Shown here: positions 34,620 to 44,599 of the stretch, piece after piece
Numbering within the stretch: position 1 is the stretch's first letter
How the letters are laid out: each line of letters opens with the position of its first letter
Notes under the pieces: generated by a model
The model's database searches: none
What the model saw: only the letters and a program-made list of their open reading frames with translations
Told to the model about the DNA's origin: nothing
DNA from: PALSA-1296 sp038210275
Lineage (GTDB): Bacteria; Bacteroidota; Ignavibacteria; Palsa-1295
Assembly: GCA_038210275.1 (NCBI GenBank)
Contig: JBBQWV010000016.1
Span: 23,440 to 87,439 of the forward strand
Direction of reading: 5' to 3'
DNA length: 64,000 nt
Translations under genes and position numbers: made by a program

Positions 34620-37514
34620 ATGAATACAGTTTTACACCGCTACGACAGATTCCAAGACCGACACATAGGACCGAATTCCGAAGATCAACAAAAGATGCTC
34701 AACTATATCGGAGCATCTTCACTCGATGATCTTATCGAGCAGACTATTCCTTCGAAGATACGTTTGAAGCATCCCCTCAAAGGCGTGAAGGCAAAAACGG
34801 AAGTAGAGTTTTTGGAAGAATTCAAACAGATCGCTTCGGAAAATAAAATTTATAAATCGTATATCGGAATGGGGTATTACGATTGCGTTACTCCTCCGGT
34901 TATCTTGCGCAACGTCATGGAGAATCCGGGTTGGTACACTCAGTACACACCCTATCAGGCGGAGATCGCACAGGGAAGGCTTGAATCACTGCTGAATTTC
35001 CAGACGATGGTTATGGATCTCGCAGGAATGGAGATTGCCAACGCTTCGCTTCTCGATGAAGGTACTGCCGCTGCAGAAGCAATGCATTTGATGTATGCTC
35101 ATCGCAGTCATCCGATGCAGGAAAAAGACGCGAATATTCTTTTCGTATCGCAAGATTGTTTTCCTCAGACGATTGATCTCTTGATTACTCGCGCTGAACC
35201 ACTTGGGATCGAGTTAGTTATCGGCGATCCTCTGAAAATGGAAAAAGCATGGAATGAAAAAATCTTTGGTGCGATCCTTCAATATCCGAATGGCAATGGC
35301 GGCATTGTGAGCTATGATGAATTCTGCAAAGTGGCACATCATCATCATGCAAGCGTTGCTGTCGCAGCTGATTTATTAAGTTTAACTTTATTAAGACCAC
35401 CGGGTGAATTCGGTGCTGATATTGTTTTTGGTTCTGCGCAAAGATTTGGTGTGCCGCTTGGGTATGGCGGTCCTCATGCAGCTTTTTTCGCCGCGCAAGA
35501 ACGCTTCAAGCGTCAATTGCCGGGAAGAATCATTGGAGTTTCAATTGATTCATATGGTAAGCCAGCTCTGCGCATGGCATTGCAAACACGCGAGCAGCAT
35601 ATTCGCCGCGATAAAGCAACGAGTAACATCTGCACTGCGCAAGCATTGCTCGCGAATATGGCGGCAATGTATGCCGTCTATCATGGACCTGCAGGATTAA
35701 AAATTATCGCTGAACGTGTTCATGGATTAACCTCACTTCTTTCGAAGCATTTAGAGAAGAGCGGATATAAACTTGCGTATTCGCATTTCTTCGATACGAT
35801 CAAGATCATCACTGATGATAAAAATATCGTTGCGATCCAAAAAAGTGCGGAAGCAGCAAAGATGAATTTCAGGTATTTCAGCGACGGCGTTGGAATTTCA
35901 CTCGATGAGACGACTACGATTAATGATGTTAATAATATTGCTGAAGTATTTGCTAAAGTATTAGGGACAAAAACAATTAATCATACTGATATTCAAATCT
36001 CAGTCGCAATACCTTCCGAAGCGAAAAGAACAACGACTTATTTGACGCATCCTGTTTTTAATACGTATCGTTCGGAAACGGAGATGCTGCGGTATTTGAA
36101 GAGTCTGGAAAATAAAGATCTTTCACTTACTCATTCGATGATTGCGCTCGGATCATGCACGATGAAATTAAATGCCACAAGTGAGATGATCCCCGTGACG
36201 TGGCAGGAATTCGGAAGACTTCATCCTTTCGCACCGCTTGACCAGACACTTGGCTATCAGAAAGTTTTTAAACTGCTTGAAGAATCATTGTGCGAGATCA
36301 CAGGCTTTGATGCCGTAAGTTTACAACCGAATTCTGGGGCGCAGGGCGAATATGCCGGACTTCTCGTTATCAGAGAATATCATAAATCTCGTGGCGAAAG
36401 TCATCGCAACGTCGTTATCATTCCGGCTTCTGCACATGGCACAAATCCTGCAAGTGCTGTTATGGCAGGCATGAAAGTAGTCGTTTCGAAAACCGATGCA
36501 AATGGGAATATCGATATGGCTGATCTGAAAGAAAAAGCAGACCAGCATAAAAATGATCTTGCTGCACTGATGGTCACATATCCTTCGACTCATGGAGTTT
36601 TCGAAGAGACGATCATTGAAGTTTGTGAAATAATCCATAAACACGGCGGGCAGGTATATATGGATGGTGCGAATATGAATGCGCAAGTTGGGTTGACTAG
36701 TCCGCGCAATATCGGCGCTGATGTATGTCATTTGAATCTTCATAAAACTTTCTGCATTCCGCATGGCGGTGGTGGTCCCGGAATGGGACCGATCGGCGTG
36801 GCAAATCATTTGCAGGCTTTCTTGCCCGGTCATGCAGTTGTTTCTATCGGTGGTAAACAAAGCATTCACGCTGTCTCTGCCGCACCATGGGGAAGTGCAA
36901 GTATTCTGCTTATTTCATGGGCATATATTTCGATGATGGGCAGCGATGGCTTAACTGATGCAACGAAGGTTGCGATCTTGAATGCAAATTATATAAAGTC
37001 GCGACTCGAAAAACATTTTCCGATCCTTTATCAAGGAAAACAAGGAAGAGTTGCGCATGAGATGATCGTTGATATGCGTCACTTCAAACATACGGTCGGA
37101 ATTGAAGTTGAAGATATTGCTAAGCGTCTTATTGATTATGGATTCCATGCGCCGACGGTTTCTTTTCCTGTTGCCGGAACATTGATGATCGAGCCGACAG
37201 AAAGCGAAGCATTGCATGAGATCGATAGATTCTGTGACGCTCTTATTGCTATCGGCGAAGAGATCAAGGAGATCGAAACAGGATTAGCAGATAAAGAGGA
37301 TAATGTTCTGAAAAATTCTCCACATACAGCTGAGTCTCTGATGGCTGATGAGTGGGCGCATTCGTATTCTCGCTCGAAGGCTGGATACCCGGCACCGTGG
37401 ACAAGACATAATAAATTCTGGACTCCGGTCGGAAGAATTAATGGCGCGTACGGAGATAGGACGCTTGTCTGTAGTTGCCCTCCGATTGAGGACTATGCGG
37501 AAGTTGCAGTATAA
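34620..37514 (+). CDS. gcvP: Glycine dehydrogenase (decarboxylating), P-protein
   Basis: 964 residues, the fused single-chain form. RHIGPNSEDQQKML opens the protein. N-terminal half (about 1-440): YTPYQAEIAQGRLESLLNFQT and GTAAAEAM. C-terminal half: LGSCTMKLNAT, the AHGTNPASA loop and the PLP site NLHKTFCIPHGGGGPGMGP, with Lys near residue 709. It decarboxylates glycine and passes the aminomethyl group to lipoylated GcvH. GcvH and GcvT are not in the window, but lipA is nearby. A terminator hairpin follows the stop. Confidence 0.96.
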   Translation: MNTVLHRYDRFQDRHIGPNSEDQQKMLNYIGASSLDDLIEQTIPSKIRLKHPLKGVKAKTEVEFLEEFKQIASENKIYKSYIGMGYYDCVTPPVILRNVMENPGWYTQYTPYQAEIAQGRLESLLNFQTMVMDLAGMEIANASLLDEGTAAAEAMHLMYAHRSHPMQEKDANILFVSQDCFPQTIDLLITRAEPLGIELVIGDPLKMEKAWNEKIFGAILQYPNGNGGIVSYDEFCKVAHHHHASVAVAADLLSLTLLRPPGEFGADIVFGSAQRFGVPLGYGGPHAAFFAAQERFKRQLPGRIIGVSIDSYGKPALRMALQTREQHIRRDKATSNICTAQALLANMAAMYAVYHGPAGLKIIAERVHGLTSLLSKHLEKSGYKLAYSHFFDTIKIITDDKNIVAIQKSAEAAKMNFRYFSDGVGISLDETTTINDVNNIAEVFAKVLGTKTINHTDIQISVAIPSEAKRTTTYLTHPVFNTYRSETEMLRYLKSLENKDLSLTHSMIALGSCTMKLNATSEMIPVTWQEFGRLHPFAPLDQTLGYQKVFKLLEESLCEITGFDAVSLQPNSGAQGEYAGLLVIREYHKSRGESHRNVVIIPASAHGTNPASAVMAGMKVVVSKTDANGNIDMADLKEKADQHKNDLAALMVTYPSTHGVFEETIIEVCEIIHKHGGQVYMDGANMNAQVGLTSPRNIGADVCHLNLHKTFCIPHGGGGPGMGPIGVANHLQAFLPGHAVVSIGGKQSIHAVSAAPWGSASILLISWAYISMMGSDGLTDATKVAILNANYIKSRLEKHFPILYQGKQGRVAHEMIVDMRHFKHTVGIEVEDIAKRLIDYGFHAPTVSFPVAGTLMIEPTESEALHEIDRFCDALIAIGEEIKEIETGLADKEDNVLKNSPHTAESLMADEWAHSYSRSKAGYPAPWTRHNKFWTPVGRINGAYGDRTLVCSCPPIEDYAEVAV

Positions 37515-37524
37515 TTTATTTCTT

Positions 37525-37547
37525 AAGGGCGCGTCATGCGCCCTTTT
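37525..37547 (+). terminator. Rho-independent terminator after gcvP
   Basis: AAGGGCGC / GCGCCCTT, an 8-bp stem with loop GTCAT, followed by TTTT. It sits 10 bp past the gcvP stop and contains the spurious ATG at 37536 that would otherwise extend aroA upstream. It separates gcvP from the aro operon. Confidence 0.85.
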
Positions 37548-37556
37548 GCTATTACA

Positions 37557-38909
37557 ATGAACGTCGAGATCAAACCCGATACGACTTCGATAAGAGTGCA
37601 AACTTCTGCACCGCGCCCCATCACGCTTCCGCCGGATAAATCTATTTTCCACCGCCTTCTCATTATCGGATCGCTGACAAAATCGAACATCCGAATTCCG
37701 ATCAGTTCGATCGAAGATATACCCGTTGATGTATATGCAACGATCTTAGCGCTTCAATCACTTGGAGTGCCAATCGAACTATCCAGAAGTGAGATCGAAT
37801 TACAGGGTGTTGGACTTGGCGGCTTCCACGCTCCGAAATATCAAATCAATTGCGCAAACTCCGGTACAACTGCGCGGCTTCTTATGGGGTTACTCGGAGG
37901 ACAAAACTTCTCTTCAAAATTAACCGGTGATGAATCGCTTTCGAAACGTCCGATGAAACGTCTTGCCGATCTTTTGAATAATGGACTCGGTGCAGATATT
38001 GTTACATCAGTTGATGGGAGTATGCCGATAACAATTAATGGAAAAGAATTGCATTCCGGAAATTTCACACTTCCTGTAGCATCAGCACAAATGAAGTCCG
38101 CTGTGCTTCTTGCTGGATTACATTCAAACGGGGAAGTTTCTGTAACCGAGCCGCAGCAGAGCCGCGATCATACTGAAAGAATGCTCAAAGCTTTCGGCGC
38201 AGATATAAAAATTGAGGGAAGAACTTCGGTCATTAATTCTAAAAGCACTCTCATTGAAGATGAATTTACGTATCATGTTCCCGGAGATATTTCCTCTGCT
38301 GCGTTTTTGATCGCTGCTGCAATTATTGCAAGAAGAAATATAGTGCTTTCGAATGTTGGCTTGAATACGACTCGAAAGAAATTCTTAGACATTCTTTCTA
38401 CAAGCGGATTAGAAATTGACATATCTGCTGTCAGAGATGAATGGGGAGAAGATCGTGGCAGGATCGAAATACTTGCAATGGAAACATCACCCACTAAGCC
38501 ATTCCAATTAGTTGCTGAAGATATTCCTTTGCTCATTGATGAAATTCCTATTCTATCTGTACTCGCTTCATTTTGCAACGGCGCGACAACTATTTTTCAT
38601 GCAGAGGAATTGCGGAATAAAGAAAGCGATAGGCTTGCTGCAATAATTAAAAATCTTCGCGCATTCGGAGTGCTTGTCGAAGAAAAAGATGATGGGTTTG
38701 TGGTCTTTGGTGATGTTAACTTTATTCCAAAAGGTGGTACTATCGAACATTTCGGTGATCACCGCATTGCTATGGCATTTGCTATTATGGCGTTTCGAGC
38801 AAAAGACGCCGTGACCATTTCCGATGCATCGGTTGTTTCTATATCTTATCCCAGATTCTTCGAGGATCTGGCACTTATTGTTGGTGCGCGGCGTATGAAG
38901 ATCACGTAA
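37557..38909 (+). CDS. aroA: 3-phosphoshikimate 1-carboxyvinyltransferase (EPSP synthase)
   Basis: 450 residues from the ATG at 37557. An in-frame ATG at 37536 lies in the loop of the terminator hairpin and is unlikely to be used. DKSIFHRLLIIGSL is the N-terminal Lys/Arg motif (usually DKSISHR), followed by NCANSGTTARLLMGLLGG, EPQQSRDHTERML and HFGDHRIAMAF. It joins phosphoenolpyruvate to shikimate 3-phosphate. First gene of an operon in which the next genes follow at +2, -1, -4, +5, +2, +1 and +3 bp. Confidence 0.95.
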   Translation: MNVEIKPDTTSIRVQTSAPRPITLPPDKSIFHRLLIIGSLTKSNIRIPISSIEDIPVDVYATILALQSLGVPIELSRSEIELQGVGLGGFHAPKYQINCANSGTTARLLMGLLGGQNFSSKLTGDESLSKRPMKRLADLLNNGLGADIVTSVDGSMPITINGKELHSGNFTLPVASAQMKSAVLLAGLHSNGEVSVTEPQQSRDHTERMLKAFGADIKIEGRTSVINSKSTLIEDEFTYHVPGDISSAAFLIAAAIIARRNIVLSNVGLNTTRKKFLDILSTSGLEIDISAVRDEWGEDRGRIEILAMETSPTKPFQLVAEDIPLLIDEIPILSVLASFCNGATTIFHAEELRNKESDRLAAIIKNLRAFGVLVEEKDDGFVVFGDVNFIPKGGTIEHFGDHRIAMAFAIMAFRAKDAVTISDASVVSISYPRFFEDLALIVGARRMKIT

Positions 38910-38911
38910 CT

Positions 38912-39817
38912 ATGTCAGTACTAAAAGCAGCATTATTAGGAAAAGAACTTTCGCATTCTGTTTCACCGGAGCTTCACCAAGAATTATACAAGATTCTTGG
39001 AAGAAAGTTTTCTTCTGATTCATTGGATTTTTTTTATAACGCAGTTGAGTGCGCTGAGGAATGCGATGTTGCTCAGTGGATAAAAACTGCTCCGACGAAT
39101 AATTTTATCGGAGCAAATATAACCTACCCTTATAAATCACTTGCCTCGTCACTTTCAGATCGCCGCGTTGGTGTATCTTCATTTATTGATTCTGCAAATT
39201 GTATCCGCTTTTTAAATGAGGGAGTTGTCTGTGCAAGTACGGATGGCGCAGGTCTTTTGCATTCGGTCTTGCGAAAGTATCCGACATTCGATATGGAGCG
39301 TTATCATTTAGTAATTGTCGGTGCGGGAAGTGCTGCACGGGCAGTGGCCTATGCGCTTTGCACGAAATGGATGCCGCAATCTCTCACAATAGTTAATCGC
39401 TCAATTGCAAGTGCAGAGAGCCTCGCCGAGTTTTGTATTGCACAAGCGCCGGGACCTTCGGTTCGCGTGATAAATGCCAATGAATTTATTTATGACAAGC
39501 ACGAACCGCGTTACCGATTAATTATTCAGTGCACACCTGTCGGACAAATAAATCATCCCGGCGATCTTTTAACAGGATTCGCATGGCATGAAACTGATTT
39601 TGCAATTGATCTGATTTATAATCCTCTTCAATCTGCTTTCCTGAAAAATGCTTCTCATGCCGGAGCAAAAACAATGAACGGACTTGGGATGCTGATCGAA
39701 CAAGCGGCGCTCTCGCAAGTATTTTGGTTAACGGGTCTTTTAGCGGATGCTTCTCCATTATCCGAAACCGAATACGAATCTCTTGAAATAATTTTGACAA
39801 AAATACTCGCCAAATAA
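38912..39817 (+). CDS. aroE: Shikimate dehydrogenase
   Basis: 301 residues, slightly long for AroE. ELSHSVSPELHQELYK binds shikimate, GANITYPYKS carries the catalytic Lys, ASTDGAGLL the catalytic Asp, and VIVGAGSAARAVAYAL is the NADP-binding loop. The C-terminal GLGMLIEQAALSQVFW matches the family's last helix. It reduces 3-dehydroshikimate to shikimate. The stop overlaps the aroC ATG (TAATG). Confidence 0.93.
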   Translation: MSVLKAALLGKELSHSVSPELHQELYKILGRKFSSDSLDFFYNAVECAEECDVAQWIKTAPTNNFIGANITYPYKSLASSLSDRRVGVSSFIDSANCIRFLNEGVVCASTDGAGLLHSVLRKYPTFDMERYHLVIVGAGSAARAVAYALCTKWMPQSLTIVNRSIASAESLAEFCIAQAPGPSVRVINANEFIYDKHEPRYRLIIQCTPVGQINHPGDLLTGFAWHETDFAIDLIYNPLQSAFLKNASHAGAKTMNGLGMLIEQAALSQVFWLTGLLADASPLSETEYESLEIILTKILAK

Positions 39818-40998
39818 TGCCGCAGCTCAGGTATCTGACAGCAGGGGAGTCGCATGGCAAGTCACTTATCGGAGTGATTGACGGCATGCCAGCGGGCTTA
39901 TCTCTCGAAGCCGTTCGAGATATTGATCCAATCTTGGCTGAGCGTCAACGCGGTTACGGAAGATCGCATCGTCAAAAGATCGAAAACGATAAAGCCGAAA
40001 TTCTTTCCGGTGTTCGTTTTGGAATTACTACAGGTGCGCCAATAGCAATTCAGATCACAAATAAAGATTGGGAGAATTGGGGTGAGAAGATGTCCGTGCT
40101 TCCATCTGATGTTGATGTCAAATCCGTAACTATTCCACGTCCCGGCCATGCTGATCTTGCCGGAGCAATAAAATATCAGCAGTCAGATATTCGCAATATT
40201 CTAGAACGAGCAAGCGCACGTGAAACGGCGATGCGTGTTGCTATCGGAGCAGTAGCAACAAAATTTCTCAGAGAATTAGGAATTGAATCTACTTCTTATG
40301 TAAAGTCAATTGGGAATGTCAGTGTTGAAGTTTCTAAAAAAACAAGTGATATAGAAAAACTCCGCACAATTCTTCGGACGTCCGAACTGCGAATGTATGA
40401 TACAAAGGCAGAACAAAAAGCAAAGCTACTTATTGACGAAGCAAAAGCAAAAGGTGACACTCTTGGCGGAGTCATTGAAGTACAATTTACCGGGCTACCG
40501 ATCGGGATAGGGAGTCACGTTCAATGGGATAGAAAACTTGATGGACTTATCGCGCAAATAGTCATGAGTGTTCAGGCTGTCAAGGCAGTCGAGATCGGCG
40601 GTGGTGTTACTGTTGCAAGTATGTTTGGATCAGATTGCCATGATGCAATTGAAATTCAAGACGGCGAAATAATGCGAACCTCGAATAATGCCGGAGGAAT
40701 CGAAGGCGGAATGAGCGATGGAATGCCGATCATAGTGCGCGCATCAATGAAACCGATCTCTACACTTATGCGTCCGCTTCAATCAATTGATCTTGCAACC
40801 GGCGAGCCTGCACCATCGCATATTGAGCGCAGCGATGTTTGCGCGGTGCCTTCGCTGGCATTGATCGTCGAATCGGTGGTCGCATTTACTTTAGCATCTG
40901 CTTTGCTTGATACTTTTGGTGGCGATACTCTTTCTGAAGTTCAAGAGCGAGCGAAGCTCCGACATAAACAAAGTAAATTAAAAAAACTTATTCATTGA
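39817..40998 (+). CDS. aroC: Chorismate synthase
   Basis: 393 residues. LTAGESHGKSLIGVIDGMPAG opens the protein, RQRGYGRSHRQKIENDKAEILSG follows, and RPGHADLAGAIKY and the ASARETAMRVAIGA helix form the FMN/phosphate site. IEGGMSDGMPI lies in the second half. It forms chorismate from EPSP using reduced FMN. In this operon its product feeds both aromatic amino acids and the futalosine menaquinone pathway. The stop overlaps the TTG start of aroKB. Confidence 0.96.
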   Translation: MPQLRYLTAGESHGKSLIGVIDGMPAGLSLEAVRDIDPILAERQRGYGRSHRQKIENDKAEILSGVRFGITTGAPIAIQITNKDWENWGEKMSVLPSDVDVKSVTIPRPGHADLAGAIKYQQSDIRNILERASARETAMRVAIGAVATKFLRELGIESTSYVKSIGNVSVEVSKKTSDIEKLRTILRTSELRMYDTKAEQKAKLLIDEAKAKGDTLGGVIEVQFTGLPIGIGSHVQWDRKLDGLIAQIVMSVQAVKAVEIGGGVTVASMFGSDCHDAIEIQDGEIMRTSNNAGGIEGGMSDGMPIIVRASMKPISTLMRPLQSIDLATGEPAPSHIERSDVCAVPSLALIVESVVAFTLASALLDTFGGDTLSEVQERAKLRHKQSKLKKLIH

Positions 40999-42701
40999 CC
41001 TGGCGCGGACGACATATCTATCTTGTTGGTCTTCCGGGAGCAGGCAAATCCTCCCTCGGAAAAGAACTTGTTCGGCTTCTGATAAAAAGCGGATATGAAT
41101 TTATTGATCTTGATGAAGAGATCGTCAAGGCAACTGGGAAAACGATTGCTAATATTTTTCAATCTGATGGCGAAGATAAATTTCGTGAGATCGAGACGCA
41201 ACAACTTCTGCTTCTCTCACAAAGAAATTTCGAGCAGCATCCTTGCGTGATTGCAACCGGTGGCGGGACTCCTCTCCGAGCGATTAATCGTTCGATCATG
41301 CGTGGTTCAGGCATAGTTGTGTGGGTAGATGTGACTGTTCGCCAAGCCGCAAAGAACGTAATGAAAAGTCTTTTAGAAGGAGAGACTCGTCCGCTCTTGA
41401 GAGCTTCGACTTCGGAAGAACTGACAGAAAAACTTCGACTCTTATTAGATGAACGAATGCATTTCTATGAGCAGTCAACGATGCATTTTGTGACTCGTAG
41501 TGCAAGAGGTGACGAGCGCAATCCACAAGAACTTGCGGATCAACTCTTGCAGGCATTGGAGCAAATGTCTCGTAGCATTCGGCTCCGTCCGCGTTTCGAA
41601 ACATTTATTGCAAGATCAGGCATGGGTGATTATCCTGTCGCTATTGGCAGCGGTATTGCCGCAAGCGAACTCGGTGCAAGTATTCGGGATATGAATGCCA
41701 AACGCGCCATCGTCATCACCGATGAAAATGTTGGGAAGCTTTATCTTCAAAAATTTTCACAAAAGATTATTAGTGAGCATAAGCGACAAATAGAGATTCA
41801 TCAAATAGTTATACAGCCCGGAGAATTATCCAAAAACCGAGATACTCTTTTTGAAATTCTCGATACATTTGAAAAGCTTGCGCTCTCCAGGAAGTCAGAC
41901 GTCGTTATTAGTCTTGGTGGTGGAGTTGTTAGCGATATTGCAGGATTGGCTGCAAGCCTTTATCATCGCGGCTTGCAGCTTGTTCTTGTTCCGACAACAT
42001 TAATAGGGCAAGCCGATGCTGCAATTGGAGGGAAGACAGGTATTGACTTTGCAGGTCATAAAAATTATGTCGGGACTTTCTATGCTCCACATCTTGTGCT
42101 CATTGATCCGATATTTTTGAAATCGCTCCCGAAAAGAGAAATACATTCCGGACTTGCAGAAGTAATAAAATATGCATTGATCGGATCGCCAATGTTATGG
42201 CTGAAGCTTTCCAAATCATTGCGCAGACTGTTGCGTGGAATTGATTCCGGCATTGAAATAATTATTCGCGATGCAGTTCAGGAAAAATTACGATATATAA
42301 ATGCGGATGAATTTGAACGCAAGAATGGTGTTCGCGAACTCTTAAATTTCGGACATACATTTGCTCATGGATTTGAATTCGCTACAAATTACACCTCACT
42401 CCTTCATGGTGAAGCAGTCACGATAGGAATGCGAGCAGCTGCTTGGTTATCAATGGATCTGGGAATGCTGAGCGAAGAAGATTGGAATAAGATAGAAGTT
42501 GTTCTAGGAAGACTTCCTATCCCCGTAACGCCTGAATGCACAACCGAGGAAATACTTCTTGCAATGCGCCGAGATAAAAAACAAATTGCCGGAAGTCATA
42601 GACTGGTGCTGCTCGAATCAATAGGGAAAGCCGTCATTCGAGAAAACGTTGATGAAAAGTTGATCAGAAAAGCAATAGATTTCGTTCTTTCCGTACTCTA
42701 A
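40995..42701 (+). CDS. aroKB: Shikimate kinase / 3-dehydroquinate synthase fusion
   Basis: 568 residues in one open frame. Residues 1-190 are shikimate kinase: Walker A GLPGAGKSSLGKEL, FIDLDEEIV with the shikimate-binding Asp, the IATGGGTPLR glycine motif and ETRPLL lid. Residues 195-568 are dehydroquinate synthase: ISLGGGVVSDIAGLAASLYHRG NAD site, VPTTLIGQADAAIGGKTGIDF, HSGLAEVIKYALI and the zinc ligands in LNFGHTFAHGFE and LLHGEAVTIGM. It carries out steps 2 and 5 of the shikimate pathway. The TTG start overlaps the aroC stop by 4 bp. Fusion of these two domains is known in some bacteria but is not the usual state. Confidence 0.93.
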   Translation: MTWRGRHIYLVGLPGAGKSSLGKELVRLLIKSGYEFIDLDEEIVKATGKTIANIFQSDGEDKFREIETQQLLLLSQRNFEQHPCVIATGGGTPLRAINRSIMRGSGIVVWVDVTVRQAAKNVMKSLLEGETRPLLRASTSEELTEKLRLLLDERMHFYEQSTMHFVTRSARGDERNPQELADQLLQALEQMSRSIRLRPRFETFIARSGMGDYPVAIGSGIAASELGASIRDMNAKRAIVITDENVGKLYLQKFSQKIISEHKRQIEIHQIVIQPGELSKNRDTLFEILDTFEKLALSRKSDVVISLGGGVVSDIAGLAASLYHRGLQLVLVPTTLIGQADAAIGGKTGIDFAGHKNYVGTFYAPHLVLIDPIFLKSLPKREIHSGLAEVIKYALIGSPMLWLKLSKSLRRLLRGIDSGIEIIIRDAVQEKLRYINADEFERKNGVRELLNFGHTFAHGFEFATNYTSLLHGEAVTIGMRAAAWLSMDLGMLSEEDWNKIEVVLGRLPIPVTPECTTEEILLAMRRDKKQIAGSHRLVLLESIGKAVIRENVDEKLIRKAIDFVLSVL

Positions 42702-42706
42702 ATTTC

Positions 42707-43132
42707 ATGAATATTCTCATCCTACATGGACCAAATCTCAATCTTCTCGGCGAACGCGAGCCGGAGATCTATGGCTATACAACACTTGCAGAAATAAACA
42801 GAGAGTTAGAAAAACGCGGTAAAGAATTAGCTGCGAATATAATAATTAATCAATCAAATCACGAGGGTGTCTTGCTCGACACTATTCACGAAAATAGAAA
42901 ATGGGCAGATGCTCTTATTATTAATCCGGGTGCGTTCACGCATTATTCGTATGCGCTTCGTGATGCGATTGCTGCTTTTGCAAAACCAGTCATTGAAGTT
43001 CATCTATCCGATATTACGAAGCGTGAGGAATTCCGAAAATTTTCTGTTCTTGATGGATTAAATAATGTCAGAAGGATTATCGGGAAAGGTGCTGACGGAT
43101 ATTATGAAGCATTAGAAAATCTAGTAAAATAG
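42707..43132 (+). CDS. aroQ: Type II 3-dehydroquinate dehydratase
   Basis: 141 residues, standard length. ILHGPNLNLLGEREPEIYG, the NQSNHEGVLLDTIHE motif, INPGAFTHYSYALRDAI and the IEVHLSDITKREEFR segment are all present, with the catalytic Tyr in IYGY and the His in EVHLS. It converts 3-dehydroquinate to 3-dehydroshikimate as a dodecamer. With aroKB, aroE, aroA and aroC it completes every step from DAHP to chorismate in this one operon; DAHP synthase itself is not in the window. Confidence 0.95.
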   Translation: MNILILHGPNLNLLGEREPEIYGYTTLAEINRELEKRGKELAANIIINQSNHEGVLLDTIHENRKWADALIINPGAFTHYSYALRDAIAAFAKPVIEVHLSDITKREEFRKFSVLDGLNNVRRIIGKGADGYYEALENLVK

Positions 43133-43134
43133 TT

Positions 43135-44010
43135 GTGAAGAAATATTTTTCATTTGTAAAGATAGAGCATACGCTTTTTTCTCTTCCTGTCATTTATGCA
43201 GGAATGGCGCTTGGCTATCTTGCGATTATAAAAAATGGAGAGGTGGCTCCCGAGACTGTATCGCTTTGGAAGATAGGCACGTGGATTCTTGCCGCAGCTA
43301 CAGGTGCTCGAACAGTGGGGTTTGCGATGAACCGGATTGTTGATAGGCATATTGATGCGAAAAACCCGCGCACGGCTATTCGCGATCTACCGACGGGGCG
43401 AATGAATATCAGGCAGGCATATGGAGTATTGGTTGCCGGAGTTGTTCTTTATATTTTGTCTGCATCGCAACTAAATACACTTTGTCTTTATCTTTCACCG
43501 ATTCCACTTTTAGTATTTTGTATTTACCCGTTTTTAAAACGTTTTACTGTCTTTGCTCATTTTGGTGTTGGGCTTTCTCTTGCATTGGGACCGCTTGGCG
43601 GATATTTTGCAATGCGTCCGATTATTGATGCTTCAATTGTACCAATAATTTTTCTTACACTTTTTACATGGTTATGGGTTTCCGGATTTGATATTATCTA
43701 TTCTACAAGCGATGAAGAATTTGATAAGCGTGAAGGACTTTTCTCTTTCCCATCGAAGTTTGGAAAGCGGAAGGCATTAAAATATTCTGGAGCTATTCAT
43801 ATTGTTGCGTTTACTCTTTTGATCGGATTATATGTTTCAGCATTTTATGGAAGCATCATCGTCGGAGTCTTAACGCTTGTTGCCGGGTATCTTTTGTATC
43901 TCGAACAGAGCAAAGCTGATGATGTGGAATTGGCATTCTTCAAGATTAATTCTATTCTGGGTTTCGTCATCTTTACTTTTGTAATAATTGGAGTTCAACT
44001 TGCCATCTAA
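43135..44010 (+). CDS. mqnP: UbiA-family prenyltransferase, probable MqnP
   Basis: 291 residues with about eight membrane helices. GFAMNRIVDRHIDAKNPRTA is the first Asp-rich NDxxDxxxD-type motif and DIIYSTSDEEFDKREG the second. These bind prenyl diphosphate through Mg2+. The wording NRIVDRxIDAKNPRTA is typical of the UbiA branch associated with the futalosine pathway. There MqnP prenylates 1,4-dihydroxy-6-naphthoate. The next two genes are ubiX- and ubiD-like, the same trio known from Streptomyces. The start is GTG, 2 bp past aroQ. Confidence 0.82.
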   Translation: MKKYFSFVKIEHTLFSLPVIYAGMALGYLAIIKNGEVAPETVSLWKIGTWILAAATGARTVGFAMNRIVDRHIDAKNPRTAIRDLPTGRMNIRQAYGVLVAGVVLYILSASQLNTLCLYLSPIPLLVFCIYPFLKRFTVFAHFGVGLSLALGPLGGYFAMRPIIDASIVPIIFLTLFTWLWVSGFDIIYSTSDEEFDKREGLFSFPSKFGKRKALKYSGAIHIVAFTLLIGLYVSAFYGSIIVGVLTLVAGYLLYLEQSKADDVELAFFKINSILGFVIFTFVIIGVQLAI

Positions 44011-44011
44011 T

Positions 44012-44596
44012 ATGGGAGATTCAAAACACATTCGCAAGCCACGTATCGCAGTCGGCATCACAGGTTCAAGCGGAGCGATTTATGCTCTCGATTTTTTGAA
44101 GCGCTACCCTCATGATAAATTTCTCATCATGAGCAAATGGGGAAAAGCAGTGATGAAAGATGAACTAAAAATGCCTAATCCTGAGACCGCGCTCAAGCCC
44201 TATTATAAAAAAGCATTTGCTGATACTGATCTCACAGCTCCGCTTGCTTCAGGCACGACAGTTCTTGATGCCTTTGTCATCATCCCCGCAACAACTTCAA
44301 CGATCGGAAAAATCGCGTCGGGAATTGGTGATACATTGATCACCAGAACTGCTGCAGTATGCTTAAAAGAAAGATACAAGATGATCATCTGTGTGCGGGA
44401 GACTCCACTTTCGACTATTACTCTTGAACAATGTGCGAAGCTTTCGCAGCAAGGTGTGATAATTATGCCAATCTCACCGCCGCTATATTTTGTTCCGAAG
44501 ACTGTTGAAGAATATGTACAGGGCTTTGTAAATAAAGTGTTGCAGCAATGCGGCGTGACCACAGGTAAAGGGTGGCGTTCGGAGGAAATGGTATAA
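44012..44596 (+). CDS. ubiX: UbiX-family flavin prenyltransferase
   Basis: 194 residues from the ATG at 44012; a TTG at 43988 would overlap mqnP. RIAVGITGSSGAIYALDFL is the N-terminal FMN-binding loop, VIIPATTSTIGKIASGIGDTL the middle motif and RETPLSTITLEQCAKLSQQGVIIMPISPPLYF the C-terminal signature. UbiX makes the prenylated FMN cofactor needed by UbiD-type decarboxylases, one of which is encoded immediately downstream. In the futalosine pathway this gene is also called mqnM. Confidence 0.92.
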   Translation: MGDSKHIRKPRIAVGITGSSGAIYALDFLKRYPHDKFLIMSKWGKAVMKDELKMPNPETALKPYYKKAFADTDLTAPLASGTTVLDAFVIIPATTSTIGKIASGIGDTLITRTAAVCLKERYKMIICVRETPLSTITLEQCAKLSQQGVIIMPISPPLYFVPKTVEEYVQGFVNKVLQQCGVTTGKGWRSEEMV

Positions 44597-44599
44597 CCA

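Noticed and set aside
37536..37556. ATG at 37536 as the aroA start
   Set aside because: It lies in the loop and stem of the gcvP terminator; the ATG at 37557 is just before the conserved N-terminus.
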